Notes: generated by a model from the letters alone, not told the origin. Positions 27,051-37,465 are shown, numbered from the stretch's first letter. The stretch is 64,000 nt of DNA from Bacteroidota bacterium (GCA_024280115.1 JAJRQT010000013.1:1-64000); one strand, 5' to 3'. Made by a program: numbers and translations.

Positions 27051-29789
27051 TCAATAACTGAATAGATAATTACCTGATGGAATTTGTACAATCCTATACC
27101 CGTTTTTATATTCAATTGCTTCAACATCTTCATTTTCATCCAGGGTTTTTCCACTTTCTAAAATTTCAACTTCCTCGCTTGCCGGAATATGGACAATTGC
27201 CGTGCAATTAAACGGAACTTCCACACGGAGATTTAAACCATTTTCGGTTCTCACCCATTCGGAGGCTACCTTGCCCCGTATAGTTTTGGTAGAAGCATTT
27301 ACATGATCGAGCCCTTCTGCAAAAAACGGTTTTATTATGAATTGTTTGAATGCCGGATTTTTCTCTATTAGCTGAATCCCGGCAAGCGATTTATAAAACC
27401 AGGCATCAATGCTTCCCATCATCACATGGTTGTGAGATTGCTTCAAGGTCCAGAATTCGCACATGGTGTTGAAGCGCTTCATCATCTCAGCCCAACTCGG
27501 AAAGGTAGTTTGAGTAGCCAGCGACCAGGCGACATCCGGTCTTCCCGAAATCGACAAGGCATCGATAAGGTATTTTGTGCCGAGCACACCGGTCGTCAGA
27601 TGTGTATCATTTTCTACTTCAATGTCATGGATTAAATTAGTTAAAACGGCCTCCCTGTCCTCTTCAGGCACCAAACCAAGGTACAAAGGAAATGCATTGG
27701 CCATCTGACTGCCATCATTATAATCATTGGTTGATGGATGATAATATTTCCTATTGTATGCTTTTTTTATGGATGCCGCCAAGGTAACAAAGTGCTGTTC
27801 ATCATCTTTTCTCGCAAGAACTTTGGCTATCTTTTGTAAAATGGTCGCATTGAAAAAATAGTAGGCTGTGGGAATCGATTCCGGTTCGCCCTCTTCCCAT
27901 CCTGCAACCATGCTTCCCCAATCGCCGATCCAGCCTTTTGGCACAATATAACCTTCTGATATTTCTCCGAGAAAATCTATATATCTCTTCATCGCCTCAT
28001 AGTTTTCTTCCAAAACCAGGCGGTCGCCATAGTAAATGTAGTTATTCCAAACCATGGTGATAAAAGTACTGCTCCACTCCACGACATCATCGCGGATGTA
28101 TGGCCTTGGCGAAATGATGGGTATATCGCCGGTTTTACTATCCTGATTTGCACGGATTCCCCTAAACCAGTTTTTGTAGAACAGCGCCATATCAAAATTG
28201 AACATCGCCTCTTCTGCCGTTACCTGGGCGTCTCCCATCCAGCCCAGGCGTTCGTCCCGTTGCGGGCAATCCATGGGATAGCTGAGCATATTGCTTTTTT
28301 GTGACCAAACTGTAGCATGGTGCATTTTATTGATCAAATCATGGCTGCTTTCAAACGCACCGATGGTTTCATTTGCAGAATAGATGACACAACCCTTAAG
28401 GTCAGTGATTTCAGGGAGGGTTTCTTCGGCAGTAATTTCTACAAACTGAAATCCAAAATATGTGAATCGAGGTTCATATGTTTCACTTCCTCCTCCCTTT
28501 AGTACGTATTCAATTGTAGCTTTTGCATTTTCATTGCACGTGAAATTCAACGTGCCATCTTCATAAAGCTCTTCCGAAAACCTGATTTTTATCCTGGTTC
28601 CTTTTTTACCAACCATCGTAAGCCGTACCCATCCGGTGAAATTCTGTCCCAGATCATATACTTTCATGGCTGGTTTTGGCTCTGTGATTTTAACAGGCTT
28701 CCTGATTTCATTGATTTCTATTGCAGGCATTGCATGTGAAATCAAACGAGCTTTGGGTGCATTCATCAGAGTTGCAGGTTTCCAATCCGAGTCATCAAAG
28801 CCGGGCATGCTCCATTCCTCCATTTCCTTATTGGCGTCATAAATCTCACCGTCATACACACAATTGAACAAAACCGGGCCACGGCTTGTCTTCCATTTTT
28901 CATCTGTGTGAATTATAGTTTCCGATCCATCGGAATATGTAATATGCAATTGAGCAAGCGCTTTTTTATACCCAAACCATTGCATCCTGTATTCTTGCCA
29001 CCATCTTTTATACGGGTCGTACCAGCCATTGCCGAGATGGATCCCGATGGCATTTTCTCCTTGTTTTACATAGTCGGTAACATCGTAGGTGTCGTATAAA
29101 ATATGTTTATGGTAAGGCGTTTTAGCAGGTGTCAAAACGAAATCTCCCACTTTGCTGCCATTGATCTCCGCTTCATAAAACCCCAATCCGATGATGTATA
29201 ACTTTGCAGATGATATTTCTTTATCCACCGCAAACTCATTTCTGAGTAAAACCGATCGGCCATTGTGATTAACAGTATCCGGATATGAGGTTTCTTCCTT
29301 TTGATTCATGAAAAAACCCTTATCGGGTTTTGGTTCGGGGGCATCGTTGGCGCCAATCCATTTTGCTTTCCAGTCATTTTCTGATAAAAATGCGGTGGCG
29401 AATCGCGCTATCTCACTTTCATGCTGTCTGCCTTGTCTGTCCCAGACAATTACTTTCCAAAAATAGTGAGTGTTGCTTTCCAGTTCGCTGCCTTCATAGG
29501 CAATGTGTGTGGTTGCATCAGCATTAACTTTGCCTGAATTCCATAGTTCTGCATTGCCGTGGCTTAAAGTGTTTTCTTCGCTGCCCACCAATATCTGATA
29601 TGCCGTTTGATATTGCCCTCGCTCTGCTGATGAAACAAGCCATGAAAACCGTGGCTTTTTCACATCTATATTGATCGGGTTTTCCGAATATTCACAAAGC
29701 AATCTTTCAAATTCATAGTTGGATTTGTAAGTTTTTGAGCAGCTAAAAGAAATGATAAACAGCAGGAAATAATACTTGATCACATTCAT
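27051..29789 (-). CDS. alpha-L-rhamnosidase lipoprotein (GH78)
   Basis: From the ATG at 29789 (MNVIKYYF) the protein has 912 residues with a lipobox ending in ISFSC, so it is a lipoprotein. The order is an N-terminal beta domain (NPINIDVKKPRFSW, typical of bacterial rhamnosidases), carbohydrate-binding beta domains, then an (alpha/alpha)6 barrel with the GH78 signature DCPQRDERLGWMGDAQ carrying the general acid Asp, and a C-terminal beta domain. It removes terminal alpha-L-rhamnose from glycosides or polysaccharides at the cell envelope. A CAAAAATA at 29840-29847 could be a reverse -7 box (TATTTTTG), without a clear -33 partner. No SusC/SusD pair is nearby. Confidence 0.93.
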   Translation of the reverse strand: MNVIKYYFLLFIISFSCSKTYKSNYEFERLLCEYSENPINIDVKKPRFSWLVSSAERGQYQTAYQILVGSEENTLSHGNAELWNSGKVNADATTHIAYEGSELESNTHYFWKVIVWDRQGRQHESEIARFATAFLSENDWKAKWIGANDAPEPKPDKGFFMNQKEETSYPDTVNHNGRSVLLRNEFAVDKEISSAKLYIIGLGFYEAEINGSKVGDFVLTPAKTPYHKHILYDTYDVTDYVKQGENAIGIHLGNGWYDPYKRWWQEYRMQWFGYKKALAQLHITYSDGSETIIHTDEKWKTSRGPVLFNCVYDGEIYDANKEMEEWSMPGFDDSDWKPATLMNAPKARLISHAMPAIEINEIRKPVKITEPKPAMKVYDLGQNFTGWVRLTMVGKKGTRIKIRFSEELYEDGTLNFTCNENAKATIEYVLKGGGSETYEPRFTYFGFQFVEITAEETLPEITDLKGCVIYSANETIGAFESSHDLINKMHHATVWSQKSNMLSYPMDCPQRDERLGWMGDAQVTAEEAMFNFDMALFYKNWFRGIRANQDSKTGDIPIISPRPYIRDDVVEWSSTFITMVWNNYIYYGDRLVLEENYEAMKRYIDFLGEISEGYIVPKGWIGDWGSMVAGWEEGEPESIPTAYYFFNATILQKIAKVLARKDDEQHFVTLAASIKKAYNRKYYHPSTNDYNDGSQMANAFPLYLGLVPEEDREAVLTNLIHDIEVENDTHLTTGVLGTKYLIDALSISGRPDVAWSLATQTTFPSWAEMMKRFNTMCEFWTLKQSHNHVMMGSIDAWFYKSLAGIQLIEKNPAFKQFIIKPFFAEGLDHVNASTKTIRGKVASEWVRTENGLNLRVEVPFNCTAIVHIPASEEVEILESGKTLDENEDVEAIEYKNGYRIVQIPSGNYLFSY

Positions 29790-29915
29790 CTTCGGTGAAT
29801 AGTTTTGAGTGTCGCGCCGCATTTATGTTAATGCACCATCAAAAATAATACTTCCCAAACATAAGCTTTGGCTATTGCAGATTAAAGTATTTATGGATGT
29901 GAATTATGCCAGTTG

Positions 29916-32900
29916 TTACAAAGAAGATAGATAAAGATTGAGTTTCGATGAGCACTTGTCGGCCAGTGCATTTTCACCATATTGCAGATACAGCTTGTGC
30001 AATTGCTGTAATGTATATAATTGCAACTGTCCGTCCATGGAGCCCAATTGATCTTGCGTTTTATAATATTCCAATAAATCCTCGGCCTTGTCGAAAAGCT
30101 TTCCGGCCAATAGTTTTGCCTTTTCTGTCTCTTCCAACCGGAAAAGCAATTCTGTTGTACCGATCGCCGTATGATCTAACCTTATGTTTTTCTTTTGAAA
30201 TTTTGCATATAAAAAATTCACAACTTCCTTTGCCTTTTCTGTCTGACTATTTTTCAATAAATCAAAAGCCAGTGCATTGTAGTTTGATTTGACGTTCTGA
30301 AGAATTCGCAATTGATAATCCTCGTGGTTGTAATAAACATTTTTATTGTTAAGGTCATGATAATTGGATTTTTCAATAAGGTTCGAATACATCACAGCCG
30401 TATTTATAGCGCCCTGATTCTCCAAGGTTATGGGCAATAATCTATATACCGGCCCTTCCTGCAACACATGTTTTTTGAGGTTCAAGGAAATGGAATTTAA
30501 TGAAGTCATATTAAAATAAAGTGGCCGATCCCACTTGCTATTGGCGATGAGATCCAGCACCAAAAAGGCACTTTTTTCCATGAAATTCCCTTCCCAACTT
30601 ATTTCTAACCTATCCGAAATATGGGTTTGATATTTCTGTGGCACCATATCTTTTGATAAAATAAAATCCTTATCGATGTCCAAATAAAAGGTTCGTGACG
30701 GAATTGAATTGTATTTGGTTCCTCCTGACAGCGATACTTGCAACACCTTATTTTCTGAGCGGATTAATTCCAGGTATTTATTCAAATTGATCGCACCCTT
30801 CACGCGTGGATTTTCGACATAGGGCAAAATGTCGTTTAATCCGCCTTGTTTGTAATCCTTTTTTGTTAACGAAAATGGCAATGGCTCAGAATCAAAAACC
30901 TGCCTGCGCATTTGGTCGATGTACCAGGAGGCATTGAAATAGCTCAAAACTATTACCCGCACATCCGTTCTAAATCCTTCTACCTCCTGCACATACCACA
31001 AGGGGAATGTGTCATTATCCCCACCTGTAAATAAGATGGCATTTGGCGCACAGCTCACCAGGGTATTTCTGGCGTGATCTACTTGCAAAGTCCTGCCGGA
31101 TCGATTATGATCATCAAACCCTTCCGTCAACATAAGCAAGGGCACTAAAAGTGTCAACGCACCAACGATCCTGTATCTGCCCTGTTTTATATTTTCTATA
31201 AATGCCAAAATTTCCATGGCCCCGACCCCGCACCAAATCGCAAAAGCCAGGTAAGACCCCACATAGATATAATCCCGTTCCCGCGGTTCGTTTGGGGTGG
31301 CATTGAGATAAAAAACGAGAATCGGCCCAAGGAATAAAAAGAGCGCCAAGACATCCCAAAATCCTTTTTTGTCATTTCTATATTGAAAAAACATACCAAT
31401 AATTCCTAAAAGCAATGGCAGCATCAGGAAATTATTCCGTGCCTTATTTTCTTTCCATGACAATGGTATTTTATCGAAAATATCCAATGGGCTCACCCAT
31501 GTTGCATGTTGGATATCACTCGCTCTGCCGGAAAAATTAAACATCAAATACCTCAGGTACGAATGCCCAATCTGATATTTAAACATAAAGCTCAGATGAT
31601 CCATGAAAGCAGGCTTTTGCCCTTTTTTCAATCCTGTCCATTGCCGGTAGGTATCCACATGGTTTGGTTGATTGCTATACATTCTCGGGAAAATGGTTTT
31701 ATCAGATGAATCATATTTATACTCGATTTTATAATCTGAAATTTCATATTTATCCTCCCCCATCACATAAACCGGACTTCCTTGTTTATACGACTTTACT
31801 TTTGCCGTAAAATTCGGTCCATATAAAAAAGGTCTGCTACCATATGATTCGCGTTTTAGGTAAGAAGCAAGCGATACGAGGTTTTCAGGGTTGTTTTCAT
31901 CAATGGATGGATTGGTCTGGGAGCGGATGATGATCATGAAATAGGAAGAATATCCGAGCAGAAAATACATGAGACCAACAATAGAAAGGGTTATGATTTT
32001 CTTCTCGTTATGAAGGCTCCAATTATAACCATAAACACCGAGGGCGATCAATAATATGAAAAATATAATGGCGCCACTGTAAAAAGGGAACCCCATGCTG
32101 TTGACAAAAAATATGTCAAAATACTTCATCGCATCCGGGAGGCCAAACAAGACCGCATGATTGAGAAACAATATGCAAATCGCGCCCAACCCAGTTCCGA
32201 TCAAAAGATATTTCCATGAGAAATCATGATATTTGAAGACAATAATCAACGCCAGGGCGGGCAGCACCAGCAGGCTCATCGGATGAACGCCCACAGACAA
32301 TCCCAACGAATACAGGATAAATATTAACCATTTGTTTTCACCAACCCTATCTCTCTCCTGCATCCATTTTAATATTGCCCAAAAGATAATTGCCACAAAC
32401 AACGTGGCCATTGCATAGGTTTCTGCCTCAACTGCCGAGTACCAAAAAGAATCCGAAAAAGCTAAGACAAATGCCCCAACCGCGCTTGCCAAAATCAAAG
32501 AAAAAGCTGTTGCGTTCGATTTCAATCTCCTCCCCAGCATGACGACCGACCAAAATGTAAACATGACAGCAAATGCGCTACTCGTGGCAGAAACCATGTT
32601 TACCCAATAGGCAACTTCCATCCTGTTTCCAAAAGACAGCATTGAAAATATCTTCCCGATCATAAGGAAAAGTGGCGCTCCCGGTGCATGTGGTACTTGC
32701 AATTTATAGGCACAGGCAATAAACTCAGCGCAATCCCACAAACTTGCAGTTTCCTCCAACGTGAGCGCATAGATTGATAAAGAGATGAAGAACACCATCC
32801 ATCCGCTGATTATAAATGGTACTTGTGATTTCCATTTTTTCCAATGGATAGTGCCATGGAAAATGGATATAAATCCCATGACGTAGCCTGAGATTATCAG

Positions 32901-33035
32901 GATTGGGGCAATGGTCAGAGCCAGGAAACCGAGGCCATATTCGCCGCTTTCCAGTTTCATACACACAAAGCCAATGGATATTAATACGAGGCTTATGATG
33001 AGAAACAGTTTATTTCTTCTATTGAAATATCGCAT
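29916..33035 (-). CDS. DUF2723 multi-pass membrane protein (PMT-like glycosyltransferase)
   Basis: This 1039-residue protein has about 12-14 hydrophobic segments in its first 630 residues. It shows the DUF2723 features: SLWDCAEFIACAYKLQVPHAPGAPLF with the acidic, PMT-like first loop (Asp-Cys-Ala-Glu), LPNEPRERDYIY-type ATPNEPRERDYIYVGSY, and FTGGDNDTFPLWYVQE in the soluble part. The C-terminal 350 residues are soluble and helical, possibly TPR-like. The family is related to protein O-mannosyltransferases, which move sugars from polyprenyl phosphate to exported proteins; Bacteroidota O-glycosylate many periplasmic proteins. The DPM1-like synthase at 23612 could supply the donor (inference). 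It is monocistronic. Confidence 0.85.
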   Translation of the reverse strand: MRYFNRRNKLFLIISLVLISIGFVCMKLESGEYGLGFLALTIAPILIISGYVMGFISIFHGTIHWKKWKSQVPFIISGWMVFFISLSIYALTLEETASLWDCAEFIACAYKLQVPHAPGAPLFLMIGKIFSMLSFGNRMEVAYWVNMVSATSSAFAVMFTFWSVVMLGRRLKSNATAFSLILASAVGAFVLAFSDSFWYSAVEAETYAMATLFVAIIFWAILKWMQERDRVGENKWLIFILYSLGLSVGVHPMSLLVLPALALIIVFKYHDFSWKYLLIGTGLGAICILFLNHAVLFGLPDAMKYFDIFFVNSMGFPFYSGAIIFFILLIALGVYGYNWSLHNEKKIITLSIVGLMYFLLGYSSYFMIIIRSQTNPSIDENNPENLVSLASYLKRESYGSRPFLYGPNFTAKVKSYKQGSPVYVMGEDKYEISDYKIEYKYDSSDKTIFPRMYSNQPNHVDTYRQWTGLKKGQKPAFMDHLSFMFKYQIGHSYLRYLMFNFSGRASDIQHATWVSPLDIFDKIPLSWKENKARNNFLMLPLLLGIIGMFFQYRNDKKGFWDVLALFLFLGPILVFYLNATPNEPRERDYIYVGSYLAFAIWCGVGAMEILAFIENIKQGRYRIVGALTLLVPLLMLTEGFDDHNRSGRTLQVDHARNTLVSCAPNAILFTGGDNDTFPLWYVQEVEGFRTDVRVIVLSYFNASWYIDQMRRQVFDSEPLPFSLTKKDYKQGGLNDILPYVENPRVKGAINLNKYLELIRSENKVLQVSLSGGTKYNSIPSRTFYLDIDKDFILSKDMVPQKYQTHISDRLEISWEGNFMEKSAFLVLDLIANSKWDRPLYFNMTSLNSISLNLKKHVLQEGPVYRLLPITLENQGAINTAVMYSNLIEKSNYHDLNNKNVYYNHEDYQLRILQNVKSNYNALAFDLLKNSQTEKAKEVVNFLYAKFQKKNIRLDHTAIGTTELLFRLEETEKAKLLAGKLFDKAEDLLEYYKTQDQLGSMDGQLQLYTLQQLHKLYLQYGENALADKCSSKLNLYLSSL

Positions 33036-33055
33036 GGAGGATCAAATTATATGTA

Positions 33056-33147
33056 TCAATGTCGTTTAGTTAAGAAGATTGATTTAATTACCTCTCCCTT
33101 CACCCTCTCCAGAGAGGGATAGTAGGAGCTTAACTAAACGACATTGA
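33056..33147. repeat. MITE-like element with perfect 19-bp inverted ends
   Basis: TCAATGTCGTTTAGTTAAG (33056-33074) is repeated as its exact reverse complement at 33129-33147. The 54-nt centre includes a CCCTCT...AGAGGG hairpin. The size and structure suit a small non-autonomous transposable element or a palindromic repeat unit. It lies between the DUF2723 gene and a small secreted protein gene. Confidence 0.7.
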
Positions 33148-33252
33148 ATTATGAATGGCAATGCTATTGATTCCTTCCACCCGAAGAGTTAAAATGATGT
33201 AAAAAGATGTTAACGAAATGTTAAATAATTACCGCTCAGCGTTTATAGTTTA

Positions 33253-33260
33253 TATATTTG
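33253..33260 (+). promoter_or_regulatory. possible -7 promoter box TATATTTG
   Basis: The sequence matches the Bacteroidota -7 consensus TAnnTTTG and lies 23 nt before the ATG at 33284. No good TTTG -33 box is seen at the normal spacing, so support is modest. Confidence 0.3.
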
Positions 33261-33283
33261 TTTTGTAATACTTATAATACCAT

Positions 33284-33865
33284 ATGAGAGAAACTATCCT
33301 TTGTGTATTCATATTATTCTCGTTCCCATGCAATGGACAACAGACAGAATCGAATCCAGAAATAAATGTGATTTATGGAGATCAACATATTTTCACAATT
33401 GAAACGCCAAAAGGTTGGGTAAATGACAAGAAATACGCATCTACAATTGGATTGGTTTCTTTTTTTTATGCTATAAGAGATAAGGATAAAAAGGATAAAA
33501 GTTATATCTATGCCATGGGATATGACAAAGAGTCTATTGACGAAAAGTTAAGCACATTCGTAAAGGCTGATTTAAATACTTTTCGAAAAAAATATCCGGA
33601 ATTCTCATATGAAAAAATTGACGTCGGTTCGTCAGGAGGGATTCTTAATTCAGAAATGTATTCATTTGACAAATTGGGTGATAGATATAAAGAGGAAGTA
33701 GTTTATATGGAAACGGAGTATTCAATTTTAGTATTTTCATTTGCAGCCTTTAGCCAGGAAGATTATCAGATATATCAACCTATTTTCGATCGATTTATAG
33801 CTTCGTTTAACTATAAAGGTGACAATCCGAAACCATATATAGAATGGTTAAATGGGAAGTTTTAA
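33284..33865 (+). CDS. small secreted protein of unknown function
   Basis: The product has 193 residues and an N-terminal signal peptide (MRETILCVFILFSFPCNGQQ). I do not recognise the mature domain. It has one compact alpha/beta-looking region with IFTIETPKGWVNDKKY, KSYIYAMGYDKES, YSILVFSFAAFSQEDY and a C-terminal FDRFIASFNY. The opening resembles small exported proteins of the PsbP-like or stress-protein type (a TPKGW-like start and a final FxxIxxSF), but this is a vague similarity. It is alone in its transcript, preceded by a MITE-like repeat. Confidence 0.65.
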   Translation: MRETILCVFILFSFPCNGQQTESNPEINVIYGDQHIFTIETPKGWVNDKKYASTIGLVSFFYAIRDKDKKDKSYIYAMGYDKESIDEKLSTFVKADLNTFRKKYPEFSYEKIDVGSSGGILNSEMYSFDKLGDRYKEEVVYMETEYSILVFSFAAFSQEDYQIYQPIFDRFIASFNYKGDNPKPYIEWLNGKF

Positions 33866-33957
33866 ACGATAATTAAAAATTCAAAGGGGATGACAGATAC
33901 TTATTTTCTTTTCATTATTTACTATTATGGTAGTATGGCTTTTAACAAAATTGCAAT

Positions 33958-35214
33958 ATGAAAAGAAAAAATCTACGGCGTATTATCCTTTTTGGTTCCG
34001 TTGTGATGATGGGCCTCCTCGTTGTGCAGGGATTTTGGCTGAAGCGTGCGTTCGATATTGAAGACCGGCAGTTTAACCATACGGTCCAGATCGCGCTAAA
34101 AAATATTGCCGATTCCATAGTGGCGGAAGACCTTGCAGTAAAACCAACAGAAACCCATATCAGGCAGCTTTCTTCCAACTTCTATTTTGCAGAGCTCAAT
34201 GTTCCCATCCAACCGGAATTGCTGGACAACTTGTTGAAAAAAGAATTGGGCATTCGACAGATCAAAGCAGATTATGAATTGGGCATTTACAAAGCCAAAG
34301 ACGACACGCTCGTGTATGGGTCGTACATCCCGGCAACCATTCAGTGGCAGATCGATCATGCTAATGATCCCAATCCAAACACTGAAAAGAGTAATTTCGC
34401 TGTCTATTTCCCCAATAAATTTTCCGTGATCGCAGGTGAACTAAAAATCTGGATTTTCTCTACGATAATCTTATTGCTCATGGTGGCATTTTTCATTTAT
34501 GCCATTCTCACCTTGTTGAAGGAAAGACGACTTGCCGAGATCAAAGAAGATTTCATTGACAACCTCACCCATGAGTTCAAAACTCCGATTGCAAATATTG
34601 AATTGGCCAGTGAGGCATTAAAAGAGAATAAAATAAACCCGGAAAAGCAGCATCGTTATTTCAATATTATCCACAGTGAGAATCAGCGATTAAAAGTACA
34701 GGTAGAACGAGTATTGCAAATGGGGACTATCGATACGCATGAGCTCAGGCTTGACTTAAAAGTGGTCAATATCCATGAACTCATCCAAAGGCTGGCCGAA
34801 AGTATTGACATGCGGATCAGGGATAAAACAGGCATGCTAAATATAGAATTGAACGCCGCTCATCCGGAAATTCTCGCCGATGAGTTTCACCTGACCAATA
34901 CGGTTTACAATGTGCTGGACAATGCCGAAAAATATGCGAAAGACTGGCCTAAAATCAGCATTTCTACAAGGAATGAAAAAGAGGGCCTTTTGATCTCAAT
35001 TAAAGATGCGGGGATCGGGATCAAGGATGATTTTCAAAAATATGTGTTTGATAAATTTTTCCGTGTCCCTACCGGAAACATCCACAATGTCAAGGGATTT
35101 GGCCTGGGATTGAGTTATGTGAAAACCGTCATTGAAGCACATAGGGGAACGGTTACGCTCGAAAGTGAATTAAACCACGGCTCGCAATTCGACATTTATC
35201 TTCCTTTCAAATAG
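33958..35214 (+). CDS. two-component sensor histidine kinase
   Basis: This 418-residue kinase has two membrane helices (about 9-27 and 162-186) around a periplasmic sensor of about 130 residues. Then come the H-box FIDNLTHEFKTPIANIELA with phospho-His205, N-box NVLDNAEKYAKD, G1 KDAGIGI and G2 GFGLGLSYVKTVIE. It resembles RprX-type kinases of Bacteroidota. The signal is unknown. Its stop is immediately followed by the response regulator gene, whose reading frame is broken, so the pair may be non-functional or the break may be a sequencing error. Confidence 0.92.
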   Translation: MKRKNLRRIILFGSVVMMGLLVVQGFWLKRAFDIEDRQFNHTVQIALKNIADSIVAEDLAVKPTETHIRQLSSNFYFAELNVPIQPELLDNLLKKELGIRQIKADYELGIYKAKDDTLVYGSYIPATIQWQIDHANDPNPNTEKSNFAVYFPNKFSVIAGELKIWIFSTIILLLMVAFFIYAILTLLKERRLAEIKEDFIDNLTHEFKTPIANIELASEALKENKINPEKQHRYFNIIHSENQRLKVQVERVLQMGTIDTHELRLDLKVVNIHELIQRLAESIDMRIRDKTGMLNIELNAAHPEILADEFHLTNTVYNVLDNAEKYAKDWPKISISTRNEKEGLLISIKDAGIGIKDDFQKYVFDKFFRVPTGNIHNVKGFGLGLSYVKTVIEAHRGTVTLESELNHGSQFDIYLPFK

Positions 35215-35906
35215 ATGTCCTTAAAATATAAACTACTGCTTGTCGAAGATGATGAAAACCTGGGGTACATGCTCAAGGACAACCTGGAAATGTCGGGGTA
35301 TGCCGTGCGGCTTTGCAGGGATGGAGCCTTAGGCCTGACGGCTTTCCACAATGAACAATATCATCTTTGCATTTTTGATGTGATGCTACCCTTCAAAGAT
35401 GGCTTTACCCTTGCCGAAGATGTGAGGAAATACAATCAAAAAATCCCGATAATTTTTCTTACCGCCAAAACAAGAAGGATGACCGGATAAAGGGATTTAA
35501 ACTCGGCGGGGATGACTATATCACCAAACCATTTAGCCTGGAAGAATTTCTGTTGCGGATTGAGGCTGTACTGAAAAGGGTGTATGACCGGCCAACTACA
35601 TCTGATCAAAGCTTTCAATTTGTTTTCGGTGATTTCAAATTTGATTTTAATAATCAACTACTTTCCATAAATGGAAAAGCCACCAAACTCACCAATAAAG
35701 AAGCCCGCTTATTGAAAATGTTGGTACAGCATAAAAACCAGGTAGTTGAGCGCGATGTAATTATGAAAACCATCTGGGAAGATGATGGGTATTTCGTAGC
35801 CCGCTCCATGGATGTGTTTATTTCAAAACTAAGAAAATACCTCGCCCCCGATCCATCTGTAACCATTAAAAATGTGCATGGGGTTGGATACCGGTTGGAG
35901 GAATAA
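35215..35906 (+). pseudogene. OmpR/PhoB-type response regulator split by a one-base frameshift
   Basis: The two pieces together make a normal OmpR-family regulator of about 230 residues. The first (35215-35490) holds the receiver with EDDEN, phospho-acceptor Asp55 (IFDVMLP) and Thr83. After the run GCCAAAAC the true continuation shifts by -1: frame-corrected reading gives NKKDDRIKGFKLGGDDYITK with the conserved Lys, then a winged-helix DNA-binding domain (TNKEARLLKMLVQH ... HGVGYRLEE). One A is missing from the run at 35467-35470. Without repair the product lacks the DNA-binding domain. It is cognate to the kinase at 33958; no canonical slippery heptamer is present. Confidence 0.9.
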
Positions 35907-35976
35907 TAAAGGTTTTGGTAAGACGCTTTTCTGGCGAACAGGCAGGTATAAACCATGAACAATAGTTGCTAAACAC

Positions 35977-37464
35977 TCAATAGAAAGTAATTCCTACCCT
36001 TCTGTTCTTTGCCCTGTTTTCCTCAGAATCATTCGGATAAAGTGGGCGCTCTTCCCCTTTGCCATCTATAGTAATATGATCCTGGCTCAACCCAAATTCT
36101 ACTAACTTTTGTTTCACGGACCTTGCCCTGCTCAATGACAATTGCCGGTTGTATTTATCATTTCCGATGTCATCTGTAAACCCGGTCACAACAATCCTGT
36201 TTTTACCTGAACGATAAAACTCAACCACCAATTCCCGAAGACGCTCTGTCGATACTTCTGTAATTTCCTTTGATGCAAACTCAAAATAGATCTTGTTTTG
36301 AAGTGGTGGATTATTCATAACTTGCCCCACATTCGCGCTGCCTGTGTGCTCCTTTTCTACCGTGATAGAATCAATAGAAGTTTCAGCGATCTCATCCGAT
36401 ACAATTCTGATGGTATCCTGCGGTGGAGCGGCGCTTACAGATTTGCCGGTCACTTTTGATTTTGCCGTTTGTTTTTTTTGTTTCCGGTTTCTACGCTTCA
36501 ATTTCCTGTTCAAGCCCATCAAAATCTCAAAACCACTTTCATACGACCGATCGGTAGCTTTGGTTTTTATATCGTAGGTAAATCCAACTACAAATCGCTC
36601 ATAGCAAATCTGCCCCCCAATAAGAATTTTATTATTGATAGAATATCTGGATAACAATCGTAGAGATGCATCGGCTGCACCAACCGTGGAGTTTCCAAAA
36701 TACTTCATTTCATAAACGGCGCCAATCGTCAGGTTTCCTTTTTGATCGGAACTGGAAAACAGGGCCTCGACCAACAGTTTGCTTTTCTTGGATTCCAGAA
36801 GCTTTATTCCTCCCATCACATTGATCTGGGGCGATAAGCGTGAGCTGTTCTCATAAAATGAATTTACCGGCCTGTTCATATTTTTAATTGATAATCCAAC
36901 ATAATTATCCGGCAGGATGCCTTCAGATGCCTGGTATAAAAACACGCCTGTACTTATCCCAAAATAATCGACATTCAAATTCATTCCCGGCTCCTGGTTG
37001 CTTATCCCGGGATCAAAACCAATTCCAGGCACATATTGGCTCCCGGTCAACAGCCCTGAATTGTTCACTTTGTCGGCATTGTACCCACCTTGCAGACCAA
37101 AATTCAAATATAACTTGTACCCGATCTTTGCAGCATAGGCAGCGCTTACTGTTGCCTGAAACCTGTTGAACACTTCTTTATAATTAACTTTTTCATTGGC
37201 CAGTGAAACGCCGATACCTCCCCAATTTTTATTTTTCCCGGATATAATGGCGCGATCGTACTGGAGAATGGCGAGGTTCGAATTCACCTCGCTGGCAATC
37301 CACGAACGGTTGTAATTGAGCAAAATATTTTCTGTTCTGTTTATTCCCAGGGCAGCCGGGTTTATCTGCGGTTTCATCCAATCGATATGATTGATATATG
37401 GGTATTGCCCGTATGCATTTGACCCAAAGAATAATACTATGATAAATGTGATTCTCAGCTGCAT
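35977..37464 (-). CDS. PorP/SprF-like outer-membrane protein with OmpA domain
   Basis: This 495-residue protein has a signal peptide (ending NAYGQ) and a PorP/SprF-type N-terminal beta barrel (YINHIDWMKPQINPAALG; LNYNRSWIA; GISTGVFLYQ), followed by a basic linker (KRRNRKQKKQTAK) and a C-terminal OmpA peptidoglycan-binding domain (VVTGFTDDIGNDKYNRQLS, SRARSVKQKL, KNRRVGITFY). PorP/SprF proteins assist type IX secretion and attachment of their partner cargo. It is the last gene of the sigma-TonB-cargo-PorP operon, one base after the cargo gene. It probably anchors or displays that cargo. Confidence 0.9.
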   Translation of the reverse strand: MQLRITFIIVLFFGSNAYGQYPYINHIDWMKPQINPAALGINRTENILLNYNRSWIASEVNSNLAILQYDRAIISGKNKNWGGIGVSLANEKVNYKEVFNRFQATVSAAYAAKIGYKLYLNFGLQGGYNADKVNNSGLLTGSQYVPGIGFDPGISNQEPGMNLNVDYFGISTGVFLYQASEGILPDNYVGLSIKNMNRPVNSFYENSSRLSPQINVMGGIKLLESKKSKLLVEALFSSSDQKGNLTIGAVYEMKYFGNSTVGAADASLRLLSRYSINNKILIGGQICYERFVVGFTYDIKTKATDRSYESGFEILMGLNRKLKRRNRKQKKQTAKSKVTGKSVSAAPPQDTIRIVSDEIAETSIDSITVEKEHTGSANVGQVMNNPPLQNKIYFEFASKEITEVSTERLRELVVEFYRSGKNRIVVTGFTDDIGNDKYNRQLSLSRARSVKQKLVEFGLSQDHITIDGKGEERPLYPNDSEENRAKNRRVGITFY

Positions 37465-37465
37465 A

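Noticed and set aside
35467..35475. Programmed -1 frameshift in the response regulator
   Set aside because: There is no X XXY YYZ heptamer or stimulating stem visible; a missing base in an A-run is simpler.
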